NCBI GenBank assembly: GCA_008501765.1
Contig: QQUE01000019.1
Span: 21,785-85,784 of the forward strand
Direction: 5' to 3'
DNA length: 64,000 nt
Source of the DNA: Calditrichota bacterium
GTDB lineage: Bacteria; Zhuqueibacterota; Zhuqueibacteria; Zhuqueibacterales; Geothermadaptataceae
The notes beneath the pieces are model-generated. The model did no database searches, was not told the origin of the DNA, and was given only the letters and a program-made list of their open reading frames with translations. Of the stretch, positions 28,578 through 38,414 are shown piece after piece. The translations under genes were made by a program, and so were the position numbers. Within the stretch, counting starts at the first letter, position 1. Each line of letters begins with the position of its first letter.

Positions 28578-29606
28578 TTAATTGTCTTTGTAAATTTTCA
28601 CCACCGGATTCTCCCCCGCGACAATATAGCCTCGATACATGCCTTCCGTGTTAAATGGCATCGCAATATTGCCATTTTTATCCAAGGCAATCACGCCGCC
28701 CGTGGCTTTCATCGCACCGACTTTAGCGATGGCTTTGGCGGCCGCTTGTTCCACTGACAAATTTTTATATTCCATCATGGCTGAAATGTCGTAGGCTACC
28801 ATATTTCGAATAAAATATTCGCCGTGCCCGGTTGCGGAAACAGCACAGGTTTGATTATTGGCATAAGTTCCGGCCCCGATAATTGGCGAGTCGCCAACAC
28901 GGCCGAAACGTTTGTTGGTCATGCCGCCCGTCGATGTTCCGGCTGCGAGGTCGCCATTTTTATCCAGCGCGAGACAGCCGACGGTGCCAAATTTTTGTTC
29001 ATCGCTGCTGGTTTTAATATACGCGGATTTTTCGGCGGCTTCTTTTTGCAGCACTTTTTGCAAGCTTTTCCATCGTTTTTCGGTATGAAAATAAGCAGGA
29101 TCAACGAGGTCGATGCCTTGGGTGGCTGCAAAAGCCTCGGCGCCGTCACGGGCAAATAAAACATGCGGTGAGTTTTCCATCACCCGCCGGGTCAATTGAA
29201 TCGGATTTTTAATGCGCGTCACACCAGCGACAGCGCCAACATTGAGGTCGGATCCATTCATCAGTGAGGCGTCCAGTTCATTTTTGCCCTCGTGGGTGAA
29301 TACGGCACCTTTGCCGGCATTAAAAAGCGGTGAATCTTCCATGAGAGTGATAACTTCAACGACGGCATCAAGGCTCGAACCGCCATCTACTAGAATTTTT
29401 TCTCCGGTGCGCAAGGCTTTTTCGAGAATGTCACGATAAGCTTTTTCTTGTTCATCGGTCATATTCTTCTTCAAAATTGTGCCGGCGCCACCATGGATAA
29501 CCAGTGCAAAGTCAGGCCTTTCCGAATTGTTCGGGTTTGAAGAATTGCACTGCAGGCTGAAAAGTAGAGTGAAAATGAGCAGAATTAACAGGCTTGTTTT
29601 TTTCAT
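28578..29606 (-). CDS. Isoaspartyl peptidase / L-asparaginase (Ntn-hydrolase) lipoprotein
   Basis: 342 residues. The N-terminal lipobox (LLFSLQC) predicts an exported lipoprotein. The family blocks are ALVIHGGAG, SSLDAVVEVITLMEDSPLFNAGKGAVFTHEG and ELDASLMNG. The autoprocessing site with the nucleophilic Thr is in KFGTVGCLALDKNGDLAAGTSTGGMTNKRFGRVGDSPIIGAGTYA. It would hydrolyse isoaspartyl dipeptides or asparagine after self-cleavage before that Thr. GAGG precedes the ATG. No operon partner. Confidence 0.93.
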   Translation of the reverse strand: MKKTSLLILLIFTLLFSLQCNSSNPNNSERPDFALVIHGGAGTILKKNMTDEQEKAYRDILEKALRTGEKILVDGGSSLDAVVEVITLMEDSPLFNAGKGAVFTHEGKNELDASLMNGSDLNVGAVAGVTRIKNPIQLTRRVMENSPHVLFARDGAEAFAATQGIDLVDPAYFHTEKRWKSLQKVLQKEAAEKSAYIKTSSDEQKFGTVGCLALDKNGDLAAGTSTGGMTNKRFGRVGDSPIIGAGTYANNQTCAVSATGHGEYFIRNMVAYDISAMMEYKNLSVEQAAAKAIAKVGAMKATGGVIALDKNGNIAMPFNTEGMYRGYIVAGENPVVKIYKDN

Positions 29607-29878
29607 GATTTCCTCATTTGCAATTGCGAATATTTGGAGGTTTATTTAATCAATCTAAAGAATGAAATCTTTGTTTACAACCACCATTTAGCTGGGTGCC
29701 AGCTTTTATTCTAAATTGCAAAAAATCGATTTGATCCCCCTCGAAATTGTTGTAATTTTTAGATCGGAAGTAAAATAAACGAAGCCGATAACCCTGTTGA
29801 TTCGCATATACCGATTGAGTTTTATAGATTAGATTTTATGTTTACCGATTCGAGTGAATCGAATATTTTTTTAAATAG

Positions 29879-30038
29879 CGTGAATTCAATATAAGAAGAT
29901 TTTGGACAAAACGAATTTATTATAGGTTATAGTCCGAAGGCGTCCCGCCGAGGATAACACACGAAACGCTCGGCGAGACGCCTTCGCTCTATTTTAATTA
30001 TGTTTGGCAAAGAATGTTACAGCTTACTCGAACTCACG
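29879..30038. mobile_element. MITE-like element, copy A (160 bp)
   Basis: Inverted ends CGTGAATTCAATATAA and (read inward from the right) CGTGAGTTCGAGTAA. The core palindrome is GAAGGCGTCCCGCCGAG...CTCGGCGAGACGCCTTC. TTAAAT flanks both ends as a partial target duplication. Two related copies are at 45706-45866 and 49665-49813. Its right end reaches to 27 bp before the esterase start codon. The remaining part of 29607-29878 is AT-rich without features. Confidence 0.8.
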
Positions 30039-30065
30039 TTAAATTATAATAAATTGAGAGATGCC

Positions 30066-30797
30066 ATGTATCGAATTAGTGGATTGATTTTAGTCGGTCT
30101 TTTAGCCGTTGGATGCGCGGGTAAAATGAAGATTGTCCCCGGTTCGCAAACGGAAATGTTGTTTAAAAAAGAATATCGCGAGACAACCGAAATGAAATAT
30201 TTAATTTACCTCCCCTCGGATTATGATGAAAAAGTGAAGCAATGGCCGCTCATGCTTTTTCTGCATGGAGCAGGTGAGCGCGGCGAGGACATCAACAAGG
30301 TCAAAGTGCACGGCCCACCCAAATTGGTAGAAAATGGCGAAAATTTTCCATTTATCGTCATTTCACCGCAATGCCCGAAGGAGCAATGGTGGCCGTCGTT
30401 GACAGCAGAATTGATGCGTCTAATCGATGAAATTTCACAAAACTATGCTGTGGATGAAAAGCGGATTTACCTCACAGGATTGAGTATGGGCGGCTACGGA
30501 ACGTGGGCACTCGCAGGTGAATTTCCAGATAAATTTGCAGCAATCGCACCGGTGTGTGGTGGTGGAACGCCTTATTTCGCGCGCAAAATGCGGCATATTC
30601 CTGCGTGGGTTTTTCATGGCGCCCAAGACCAGGTTGTCCCACTGAAGAATTCGGAAGAAATGGTGCTCGCTTTGAGAAAAGCAGGGGGTGAAGTGAAATT
30701 CACGGTCTATCCCGAAGCCGGACATGATTCCTGGACAGAAACTTACAACAATCCAGAATTTTACGAATGGTTTCTGCAATTCGAGCGTGGGAAATAA
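30066..30797 (+). CDS. Lipoprotein alpha/beta-hydrolase (esterase/peptidase-like)
   Basis: 243 residues starting at 30066. An upstream in-frame ATG at 30000 lies inside a MITE, and the later start has GAGAG before it. The lipobox (LLAVGCAG) is followed by a compact alpha/beta-hydrolase: oxyanion segment MLFLHGAGERGED, nucleophile elbow GLSMGGYG, acid in HGAQDQVVP and His in EAGHDSW. This set is seen in PHB-depolymerase/phospholipase-like (LpqC) hydrolases. It should act on an ester substrate in the periplasm or at the outer membrane. The substrate is unknown. Confidence 0.85.
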   Translation: MYRISGLILVGLLAVGCAGKMKIVPGSQTEMLFKKEYRETTEMKYLIYLPSDYDEKVKQWPLMLFLHGAGERGEDINKVKVHGPPKLVENGENFPFIVISPQCPKEQWWPSLTAELMRLIDEISQNYAVDEKRIYLTGLSMGGYGTWALAGEFPDKFAAIAPVCGGGTPYFARKMRHIPAWVFHGAQDQVVPLKNSEEMVLALRKAGGEVKFTVYPEAGHDSWTETYNNPEFYEWFLQFERGK

Positions 30798-30809
30798 AAT
30801 TTAGATATT

Positions 30810-30835
30810 AAAAAAGCGCCACCGAAATGGCGCTT
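30810..30835 (-). terminator. Terminator between convergent esterase and secreted-protein genes
   Basis: Stem GCGCCA (30816-30821) / TGGCGC (30828-30833), extended by AA/TT. Six A residues at 30810-30815 give a U run for the leftward gene that ends at 30893. Confidence 0.75.
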
Positions 30836-30892
30836 CACGCTCAAGAATTCTATCAGGGATTATACCTGTTTATTCATCCTGCACGCTGAATT

Positions 30893-32320
30893 TTATTTGA
30901 GTAATAGACATTGCCCGGTTTTTGTGAAGCCAGCGCCATAAAGGCGGTAGAAATAAACACCGGACGAAACTCGATTCCCTTCATCATTGCGGCCATTCCA
31001 CTGGATATTGTGCGAACCTGCTTCGGTAAAACGCCTGCTGATTAACTTGGAAATGATGCGTCCCTGCGTATCAAAAATTACCAGTGTTATAGCAGCATCG
31101 TGGGGCAGTGAATAGTTAATTGTCGTTTCGGGATTGAAAGGGTTGGGATAATTGCTCAAAGTAAAATCTGCCGGGATAATTTCTTCTTCTGAAACTGAGG
31201 TAGCCGGTGCAGAAATGAGATACCTTTCGTCGTTTTCCCAGGCACCGTTGAGCCAAAGTTCAACCAGAATTTGAACGAGAACGCCGCCAGACCAGGTGTA
31301 GGTATCACGTGAGTCATTTTCCCAGGCTGAACCTGACCAGAACAGGTACAAAATTTCACTTGTTTGATCGCCGCTGTAAAGCGATCTGATTAAATGAATA
31401 TTTAGCCAGACAGCTCCGGCCCAGTCCTGGAACAATTCTTCAATCAATTGTCCGCTGCCATTGTAAGTATTCGTCAATTTATCCATGTTCATCCAACTGC
31501 TCGAGACAATATCGTAGTTTTGTCTTGTCGTCGTGGCAGAATAACCCATAGCAGTGTATGTGTAAAGAATTTTTTCCGATGGAAAACTCATGCCTCCAGC
31601 CACAATTTCCAGGACTTCTTCGAGCAATTGTCCCTGGGCATTGTTCGTATAGGTGATTTCTGAATATTCAGTCCATTCTGTACCTGCCCAGTTGTAATTC
31701 TCTTGTTTAATCAAGAATTTATTGCCGTCGTAATACAGTTCATTTTTGGAAACATATTCCAGAGTACCGGTTGCCATCAAATCCATTTCGGTGTAAATAT
31801 AGATCAGTGTATTACCACTGTATTCATTGGTCATTTTCATGAAATCGTACCATACTCCGTTTTCCAGAATACGCAGTAGCATTTCCATCAGCAAACCGTT
31901 GGCATAGCTAAAGGTTGTGGTGGCTTCCTTCAGCCAGGCCCCGTTTTCCCAGAAATATCCTTCGTATGAAAGCAGCACTGTTAAATTTGCCTCATCGTAA
32001 ACTTCGATATCTTTATAAGCATTGACCCAGGCCCCGTTTACCCAATACTGAGTGACCGTTTCAATGATTATTGTGCCGGCCACGTTGTAGGTCTTTTTGC
32101 CGAGAGTGCGTTGATTGCTATCCCGGTTTTCCTTGAGAAAATGGTCATAAATCCGTTGCGCTTTGGCTGGGATTTGTATATCGAGATGATCCGCCTCTGC
32201 AAAAGAAGTTTTTAGCAATTTAACGATGACCGGTTGTTCCGCAGCCTGCATCGTGGTGGTGAACCCACAAATGGTGAAAATAACCAGTGTGAACAGAAAT
32301 TTGTAGCATACTTTTTTCAT
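30893..32320 (-). CDS. Secreted protein with WxNGAW repeats and C-terminal sorting domain
   Basis: 475 residues with a signal peptide (to about TTMQA). The middle has repeated short beta units built on W-x-x-G-x-W (YWVNGAWVNAYK, YFWENGAWLKEA, LWLNGAWENDE), each followed by Y/T-rich strands, as in YD/RHS-like beta repeats. The last ~90 residues carry LSNYPNPFNPETTINY...GRNDEGNRVSSGVYFYRL, the FlgD-fold sorting domain shared with the gene at 3031. It is probably exported to the cell surface. Function unknown. GGAGG precedes the ATG. Confidence 0.75.
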   Translation of the reverse strand: MKKVCYKFLFTLVIFTICGFTTTMQAAEQPVIVKLLKTSFAEADHLDIQIPAKAQRIYDHFLKENRDSNQRTLGKKTYNVAGTIIIETVTQYWVNGAWVNAYKDIEVYDEANLTVLLSYEGYFWENGAWLKEATTTFSYANGLLMEMLLRILENGVWYDFMKMTNEYSGNTLIYIYTEMDLMATGTLEYVSKNELYYDGNKFLIKQENYNWAGTEWTEYSEITYTNNAQGQLLEEVLEIVAGGMSFPSEKILYTYTAMGYSATTTRQNYDIVSSSWMNMDKLTNTYNGSGQLIEELFQDWAGAVWLNIHLIRSLYSGDQTSEILYLFWSGSAWENDSRDTYTWSGGVLVQILVELWLNGAWENDERYLISAPATSVSEEEIIPADFTLSNYPNPFNPETTINYSLPHDAAITLVIFDTQGRIISKLISRRFTEAGSHNIQWNGRNDEGNRVSSGVYFYRLYGAGFTKTGQCLLLK

Positions 32321-32577
32321 AGCAAAACCTCCAGTTAGATTTGGGATTAATTAATAATTTATGATTTGGGCGAATTTAAAGTTGAGTGGATTTCCGTACT
32401 TTCAATTCCCCACCTCAACAGGCATCGCAAACGTAATTTGACTTTTACTTTTTTTGCAAATTTTTCGGATAAATTCAGCAATACCGGTGGCACAGTCCTG
32501 ATATGAATTCAAAAAGAAATGCGTTTTGACTGAGAAGATTTACCGAATTGATGCTGGATTTATGCCAAAGAACAAAT

Positions 32578-33225
32578 TCAAAACAGATTCAAGTATGTTC
32601 CAAGATACAAGGCAAACGGGATCATGATCAAAATGGCAGCGAGGGTAATAAGACATAGAGAGACGAGAATGGTCACCACGGATTTAATGGTTGAGAATGC
32701 GTGTGCTTCAGCGATACTCTGAATGAAAACGTAAATACATTTTATCAGATAATAAATTGCCAATCCGGCAAATAAAAGAGCTGGAACGACAAGTAATGCG
32801 TTATCTGTATTTACAACATACTGCCGCGAAAAGCATTTTTCTCCCCAAATAATTACTGCTGGAATCCAAAAAACGAGAGACCAGATAAATGGAATCGAGG
32901 CCCAGGCAATGGCCGATTGTACCTGTGGTTTCTGGCCTTTACCACCAAACAGCAGCCCCAATGTGCTGATCGTATAAGAAAATGCGTGTAAAAATATGAA
33001 ACCGTATAGTGGTCCGCCAAGAATACAAATGAGCAAGATTTCAAACAGGGAAAAATGGTCAGCGAGGTTTTTGTCCGCAGACCAACTGAGCATATGCACA
33101 ATTCCGGCGATCGCTGATAATTGGAAATCATACTTATTTCCATGGATGTGCCATATTTCTCGAATTGTTTGCCGTGGTTTGTTCCAGATGGATAACCAGG
33201 GATCGAGAATAGTTGTGTTGTTCAC
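32578..33225 (-). CDS. Yip1-family inner-membrane protein
   Basis: 215 residues beginning with GTG. A short polar N-terminus (DPWLSIWNKPRQTIREIW, the typical Yip1 lead 'W..P..T') precedes about five hydrophobic helices, with a GKGQKPQVQSAIAWASIPF loop as in Yip1/YckC-like proteins. It is probably a membrane protein of unknown role. No signal for another start; the ribosome-binding site is weak. Confidence 0.75.
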   Translation of the reverse strand: MNNTTILDPWLSIWNKPRQTIREIWHIHGNKYDFQLSAIAGIVHMLSWSADKNLADHFSLFEILLICILGGPLYGFIFLHAFSYTISTLGLLFGGKGQKPQVQSAIAWASIPFIWSLVFWIPAVIIWGEKCFSRQYVVNTDNALLVVPALLFAGLAIYYLIKCIYVFIQSIAEAHAFSTIKSVVTILVSLCLITLAAILIMIPFALYLGTYLNLF

Positions 33226-33335
33226 TGGTTGATTTTCTTCGCTAATTGGGACGCAAATTTACCCCCCGGATTGGGCGATTATCCGGAGGTGCAATCAATT
33301 AAATTTACAGCTGAACAATAACAAAAGCAATCAAT

Positions 33336-33659
33336 TTATACTGTTGCGCGACGCAATGTTTTTTTCAGGTTGCGGATTTCATGACGCGCTTTTCGCAGCG
33401 CAACTTTATCTTTCGATTCGAGGGCGGCATCCCGTTGTTTTTTAAATTCACGGATACGTTTTTTAATACTGGATTTATCAACACCGACGACTTCGTGGTG
33501 CACGTGCATATCCAAGTTGAGCGCTTTGCATATCGCTTCGAGCAAATGGTCTTTATTGAGCTGTGTATACCCTTGCACAGCTTCGTGGTCGATTTCCTTG
33601 GCTATGGCCCGCAGTTGAGCGACGGTGTTCTTCTTGAGTTCTTCGAAAGTGTAAGCCAT
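33336..33659 (-). CDS. Rho-N/SAP-like domain protein
   Basis: 107 residues. AAGGAG lies 8 bp before the ATG at 33659, which is therefore chosen over an in-frame start 12 codons upstream. Residues 3-45 (FEELKKNTVAQLRAIAKEI...LNKDHLLEAICKALNL) have the helix-extended-helix pattern of Rho termination factor N-domains. The rest is a highly charged coiled-coil helix rich in Lys/Arg (KKRIREFKKQRDAALESKDKVALRKARHEIRNLKKTLRR). It probably binds nucleic acid or another protein. Similar small proteins occur alone in many FCB genomes. Confidence 0.7.
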   Translation of the reverse strand: MAYTFEELKKNTVAQLRAIAKEIDHEAVQGYTQLNKDHLLEAICKALNLDMHVHHEVVGVDKSSIKKRIREFKKQRDAALESKDKVALRKARHEIRNLKKTLRRATV

Positions 33660-33781
33660 TTTTTGTACTCCTTTTATGTTTGTGATTTTGTGCAATTAAA
33701 GTAAAAGCGTATTTCAGGATTTTACTCCTATCTTCTCGTTCATATTTTGGCAAAAAAATGATGTAATAATCGATCGCTAAA

Positions 33782-34129
33782 TTAAACAACCATCATGCCC
33801 AACGGCTTGCCGCCAATGAGATGCATGTGCAGGTGAAAAACTTCCTGCCCGCCAAATTTATTGCAGTTGACGATGAGCCTGTAGCCATCTTCAGCGATGC
33901 CTTCCGCTTGGGCAATTTTTGCAGCGACAATAAATAGATGACCGAGCACCGCTTCGTCCTTTTCGCTTACATCGTTGGCCGTCGGGATATTATAGTTTGG
34001 AATAATGAGAACATGCGTTGGCGCTTTCGGGTGAATATCCCGGAAAGCCGTCACGCGGTCGTCTTCATAGACAATGTCTGCGGGAATTTCTTTGCGAAGA
34101 ATTTTGCTGAAAATCGTTTCTTGCGCCAT
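33782..34129 (-). CDS. HIT-family (HinT-like) nucleotide hydrolase
   Basis: 115 residues: [20 protein letters not shown] at the N-terminus, [17 protein letters not shown] in the core, and the histidine triad in [13 protein letters not shown]. This is the complete HinT pattern. It hydrolyses purine nucleoside phosphoramidates or AMP-lysine-type adducts in the cytoplasm. GAGGA precedes the ATG. It follows dcd by 23 bp in the same direction, so the two may be co-transcribed. Confidence 0.95.
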   Translation of the reverse strand: MAQETIFSKILRKEIPADIVYEDDRVTAFRDIHPKAPTHVLIIPNYNIPTANDVSEKDEAVLGHLFIVAAKIAQAEGIAEDGYRLIVNCNKFGGQEVFHLHMHLIGGKPLGMMVV

Positions 34130-34152
34130 TTTTTAAGTCCTCAATTGAAATT

Positions 34153-34668
34153 TTAAAAATCTTTATAAAGTAAACTTGGTTGAATATCGCTGTTATTCTG
34201 ATATTTTCCACTTGTGTATTCCTCAAAATCACCTTCGATGGTGTGATAATATATTTGGCAGACCTCAACGTTGGGATAAATGCGAATTGGCTGCACACAG
34301 AAAATCTCCAGCGTCCAGAAACCGGCAAAACCGACATCCCCAAAACCGGCCGTGACATGGATAAACAATCCCAGCCTGCCGATCGATGAGCGGCCTTCGA
34401 GCATGGGAACGTAATTATGGGTTTCTGTGTATTCGACAGTCCGCCCGAGATAGAGCTTGTTCTGTTGCAGGAGGAGTCCGTCGGATGGAATTGTGAGACG
34501 CTCGGTCTCATTGGGCGTTTTCATATCGAGGGTGTTGTTTTTGTACACCAATAATTCGTTGTGCAACCGCAGGTTATAGCTATTGGGATTAAGCCGTGAC
34601 GCCTGGAAAGGTTCGATCTTTATTTCTTTACCAATTTTGTTTTTAATTTCTTTGCCGGATAAAATCAT
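34153..34668 (-). CDS. dcd: dCTP deaminase
   Basis: 171 residues, slightly shorter than the usual 188-193. N-terminal MILSGKEIKNKI and ASRLNPNSYNLRL are typical. The core EGRSSIGRLGLFIHVTAGFGDVGFAGFWTLEIF carries the catalytic Glu and the conserved Arg/Ser of the trimeric dUTPase-like fold. It converts dCTP to dUTP for thymidylate supply. Whether it also cleaves dUTP (bifunctional type) cannot be decided here. Confidence 0.93.
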   Translation of the reverse strand: MILSGKEIKNKIGKEIKIEPFQASRLNPNSYNLRLHNELLVYKNNTLDMKTPNETERLTIPSDGLLLQQNKLYLGRTVEYTETHNYVPMLEGRSSIGRLGLFIHVTAGFGDVGFAGFWTLEIFCVQPIRIYPNVEVCQIYYHTIEGDFEEYTSGKYQNNSDIQPSLLYKDF

Positions 34669-34696
34669 AAGAAACTTGGTGCCTGATTAATTCAAA

Positions 34697-35566
34697 TTAG
34701 TCTGTCTTTTCCTGGGGGATACGATTTATCAGATCAACAGCGAGATGCCATTGATTGGCAGCATTTTTTCTGTAAATGTGCAAATAACTATAAATTTCAC
34801 TTTTCCCGGCATTTGAGATATAACCGTAAGCATATCCCAAATCATTGGAAGTTGCGATATCACTGGCGATTGGATCAAAAAACCAATTTCTCTCATCTTC
34901 GGCAATTGTCTCGAGCAAAACTTCAGCGCCAATTACGGGGAAATCCTGTTTATGATAGAAACGTGTTTTTTCTGTCGCGAAGCGTTTTAATGCTTCTGCA
35001 TAGCCGATTGACGCGATATTTTCTGAAAATTTTTCCTCCAAATTTACAATTGCACTCGCTATTGCAGGCTCTGGTTTTGCCCTGGGAAATTCTTTGAAAA
35101 CTGTATCAATATTATGCTCGGGAGAGGGGGTAGCATAGCCGACGCCGGCATCAAAAATGACGCGCCAGTTTGCCTCGCTGTCTTTCCTCCAGAGGGAAAC
35201 AAAATGGCCAAAAAGAGTCGGTTTTTCTTCTTTCCCGGTCGGTCGCCATTCCCAGGGACCAGTGTTAAAACCCAAATCGCAATCATGTGAAATGGCGGAG
35301 TGGACCGGCTTCCACTGCAACATCCCGGGTTGTGTCGGGCTGTTTTTATAAGCTGTGTGACCATTTTCAGGCCGTGGACGAAAGACGATGGCATCTTCGG
35401 TCAGGTATGTAAGAAAGGCTTCCCGCATCCCGGATTTTTTTGATAATGCTGCAAAGGATTGTTCAGCAGATATGAGAGTTTGCAGCTCTTGCTGGAAATT
35501 TTTCTCGGCGCTGCAGGAGAAAATAAATAGTGGAAATATAATAAATATAAGTTTTTTCTTGATCAT
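34697..35566 (-). CDS. Lipoprotein with NTF2/DUF4440-like repeats
   Basis: 289 residues with a lipobox (LFIFSCSAE). Two SnoaL/DUF4440-like halves appear: LISAEQSFAALSKKSGMREAFLTYLTEDAIVFRP...FGHFVSLWRKDSEANWRVIFDAGVGY, then LEEKFSENIASIGYAEALKRFATEKTRFY...YAYGYISNAGKSEIYSYLHIYRKNAANQWHLAVDLI. Each half has the W-x-[LV]-x-[VIF]-D ending of the fold. It is a periplasmic lipoprotein and its ligand or activity is unknown. Confidence 0.7.
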   Translation of the reverse strand: MIKKKLIFIIFPLFIFSCSAEKNFQQELQTLISAEQSFAALSKKSGMREAFLTYLTEDAIVFRPRPENGHTAYKNSPTQPGMLQWKPVHSAISHDCDLGFNTGPWEWRPTGKEEKPTLFGHFVSLWRKDSEANWRVIFDAGVGYATPSPEHNIDTVFKEFPRAKPEPAIASAIVNLEEKFSENIASIGYAEALKRFATEKTRFYHKQDFPVIGAEVLLETIAEDERNWFFDPIASDIATSNDLGYAYGYISNAGKSEIYSYLHIYRKNAANQWHLAVDLINRIPQEKTD

Positions 35567-36041
35567 CCTTCTGCCGAAAAATTAGGTTGAAAAGTGACAA
35601 ACTTATAGCTGAATCTTCATTATAAGAAAAGTGAGGAGATGTCGAAAATCGACCTGAGACGTAAAGCAATCTAAATTTAAATTTAGAAAAAAAATAGAAA
35701 AAAGCTTGTTAATTATAAATAAAAATCCCATTTATTCAAACCATTAGTTGCAGAAAAAGGGAATTATTCGAATTATTTAACAGCTCACTTGTTGCATTTC
35801 AAAACCCGGTGACGTATTTTGAGCCACTTGTTTTTAAGTGAATTATGGCAAAATAATAATTCTGCATAATATACTTTCAGCGAACATAGATATTAAACCG
35901 ATTTTTTTCTGAAACACTTCTAAGCTAAAAAATCGTAAAGCCATTTTTAAAAATTAACCGTCTGAACATGGCGATTTAGAATAGCAGTTCGGAACGGGAA
36001 TTCGAGAGAAATTAAAACACAATTAAAATTTCAGGGTTAGT
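35567..36041. other. Intergenic region before topA
   Basis: AT-rich divergent spacer. It must hold the topA promoter, and AGGG lies before the ATG at 36042. I found no palindrome, repeat or small gene. Confidence 0.5.
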
Positions 36042-38351
36042 ATGGGCAAGAATTTAGTCATAGTTGAATCACCTGCGAAAGCACGCACAATAAACAAATA
36101 TCTCGGAAAAGATTTTGAAGTTCTCGCATCTTATGGGCATGTTCGTGATCTTATTCCTAAAGATGGCGCTGTAGATCTCGATAGTTTTGCAATGAATTAC
36201 ACATTGATTGAGAAGAACAAAAAATATGTCAGTGAAATAGTGAAGGCTTTTAAAAAAGCCGATGCTTTGTATCTTGCGACCGACCCCGACCGTGAAGGTG
36301 AGGCTATCTCGTGGCATTTGACCGAAATTTTAGCTGAGAAAAAATTGCTGAAAGACAAGCCGGTCAAACGAGTGGCATTCAATGAAATTACTCAGAGTGC
36401 AATTAATGAAGCGATATCCAATCCGCGCGATGTGTCGATGGATCTGGTAAATGCGCAACAGGCACGCCGCGCACTGGACTACCTCGTCGGCTTCAATTTA
36501 TCACCGTTGTTGTGGAAAAAAATAAAATATGGTCTTTCTGCAGGGCGTGTGCAAAGCCCGGCACTGCGGATGATTGTCGAGCGTGAGCTGGAAATCGAAG
36601 CATTTAAGGAAGAAGAATATTGGACAATCGAGGCTGATTGTGAGAAAAGTAAACAAAAATTCGTCGGCAAATTAACCCAATTTAGTGGCAAAAAAATTCA
36701 GCAATTTTCAATAACCGATGACAAACATGCGACAGATGTTCGAACTGAATTATTGCAAGCTGCCAACGGCCAGCTTAAAGTTGTAAAAGTTGAAAAGAAA
36801 CAGCGCAAACGCCGCCCGGCAGCGCCATTTATCACCTCCACTTTGCAGCAGGAAGCTTCACGAAAATTGGGTTTTTCCGCCTCACGTACGATGCGTATTG
36901 CGCAGCAGCTCTACGAGGGGGTGGATGTTGGTGGCGGCGCGGTTGGGCTCATCACGTACATGCGAACGGATTCTGTTCATCTGGCAAAAGAAGCTATTGG
37001 TGAAATCCGTGATTTCATCCAAAACCGCTTTGGCAAGGATCAGATTCCCGGACAGCCGAACGTTTATAAAACAAAGCAAAAAAATGCCCAGGAAGCCCAC
37101 GAGGCAGTCCGCCCGACTTCCGTCAACCGTGTCCCCGATGAGATTCGCAAATCGCTGACCGATGACCAGTATAAACTTTACAATATTATTTGGAAAAGGA
37201 CAGTCGCTTCACAGATGGTTGATGCGCTCATTGATACGGTAGCTGTCGATATGTCCTGTGGTACAGGCAATGTCTTTCGTGCCAACGGATCGGCGATTCG
37301 CAAACCGGGGTTTATGGCTGTTTATCTCGAGGGGACCGATGATTCCAATAATGGCGGCGATGAGAAAATGCTACCGCAGTTGAAGGAAGGCGACGAAATC
37401 CAGTTAAACGGAATTCGGAATGAGCAGCATTTTACCAAACCTCCGGCACGATTTACTGAGGCCAGCCTGATTAAAACGCTGGAAGAATTTGGCATTGGTC
37501 GGCCTTCAACTTATGCGCAAATTATCTCAACGCTTGTCTCACGGGAATATGTCATTTTAGAGAGTAAACGGTTTTCACCCACCGATATCGGTCGGGTTGT
37601 GCACCGGTTTTTAAAAGACCATTTTGAAAAATATGTCGACTACGATTTTACCGCCGAACTCGAGGATGAATTGGATGCCGTTTCCCGCGGTGAGGATGAT
37701 TGGGTGCGTTTGATGCGTTCATTTTGGACGCCATTTTCGACGCAGGTAAACGAAAAAGCACAGATGGCGAAAGACGAACTAATTGAAAATCGCGTGTTGG
37801 GCACAGATCCAAAATCAGGCAGGCCGGTGAGTGTGCGCATGGCGCGTTACGGCGCGGTGGTGCAAATCGGCACGAAAGATGATGAGGAAAAGCCCTTATT
37901 TGCCGGTCTCAAACCAAATCAAAGCATGGAAACAATTTCTCTCGAAGAAGCCTTGATTTTGTTTCAGTTACCTCGCGAACTCGGGGAAACAGCTGAGGGG
38001 GAACCTGTCTCGGCGAATATCGGCCGCTTCGGGCCTTATGTACGCTACGGTAGTAAATTTGCTTCTATCAAAGAAGACGATCCTTATTCGATCACGCTGG
38101 AACGTGCGCTGGAAATTATCGACGAAAAACGCAAAGAAGATGCGAACAAGATTATTCAACAGTTTGATGGCAGTACCGTGCAGGTGTTAAATGGCAGGTA
38201 CGGACCTTACATCACCGATGGATCGAAGAACGCCCGAATTCCCAAGAGCATGGCTCCGGAAAGCCTGCGGCTGGAAGAATGTCTCGAAATGCTGGAAAAA
38301 GCCCCCACAAAAAAAGGGCGTGGCCGTGGTCGAAAGCCGACGAAAAAATAA
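36042..38351 (+). CDS. topA: DNA topoisomerase I (type IA)
   Basis: 769 residues. The Toprim domain starts NLVIVESPAKARTINKYLG and has the DPDREGEAISWH metal block. The 5Y-CAP part contains the catalytic tyrosine in LITYMRTDSV (about Y306). NPRDVSMDLVNAQQARRALDYLVGF and FGIGRPSTYAQIISTL are also diagnostic. The C-terminus has three Toprim_C repeats (RFGPYVRYGSKFAS, GRYGPYITDGSKNARIP) and a basic RGRGRKPTKK tail, with no zinc ribbons. It relaxes negative supercoils during transcription and replication. Confidence 0.97.
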   Translation: MGKNLVIVESPAKARTINKYLGKDFEVLASYGHVRDLIPKDGAVDLDSFAMNYTLIEKNKKYVSEIVKAFKKADALYLATDPDREGEAISWHLTEILAEKKLLKDKPVKRVAFNEITQSAINEAISNPRDVSMDLVNAQQARRALDYLVGFNLSPLLWKKIKYGLSAGRVQSPALRMIVERELEIEAFKEEEYWTIEADCEKSKQKFVGKLTQFSGKKIQQFSITDDKHATDVRTELLQAANGQLKVVKVEKKQRKRRPAAPFITSTLQQEASRKLGFSASRTMRIAQQLYEGVDVGGGAVGLITYMRTDSVHLAKEAIGEIRDFIQNRFGKDQIPGQPNVYKTKQKNAQEAHEAVRPTSVNRVPDEIRKSLTDDQYKLYNIIWKRTVASQMVDALIDTVAVDMSCGTGNVFRANGSAIRKPGFMAVYLEGTDDSNNGGDEKMLPQLKEGDEIQLNGIRNEQHFTKPPARFTEASLIKTLEEFGIGRPSTYAQIISTLVSREYVILESKRFSPTDIGRVVHRFLKDHFEKYVDYDFTAELEDELDAVSRGEDDWVRLMRSFWTPFSTQVNEKAQMAKDELIENRVLGTDPKSGRPVSVRMARYGAVVQIGTKDDEEKPLFAGLKPNQSMETISLEEALILFQLPRELGETAEGEPVSANIGRFGPYVRYGSKFASIKEDDPYSITLERALEIIDEKRKEDANKIIQQFDGSTVQVLNGRYGPYITDGSKNARIPKSMAPESLRLEECLEMLEKAPTKKGRGRGRKPTKK

Positions 38352-38362
38352 GATTTATATTC

Positions 38363-38394
38363 AAGGGCACCATTTAAACGGCGCCCTTTTTTTT
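38363..38394 (+). terminator. topA terminator
   Basis: AAGGGC (38363-38368) pairs with GCCCTT (38383-38388), followed by a run of T residues to 38394, a few bases after the topA stop codon. Confidence 0.75.
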
Positions 38395-38414
38395 AAGAAT
38401 TTTGAAAATCTAAG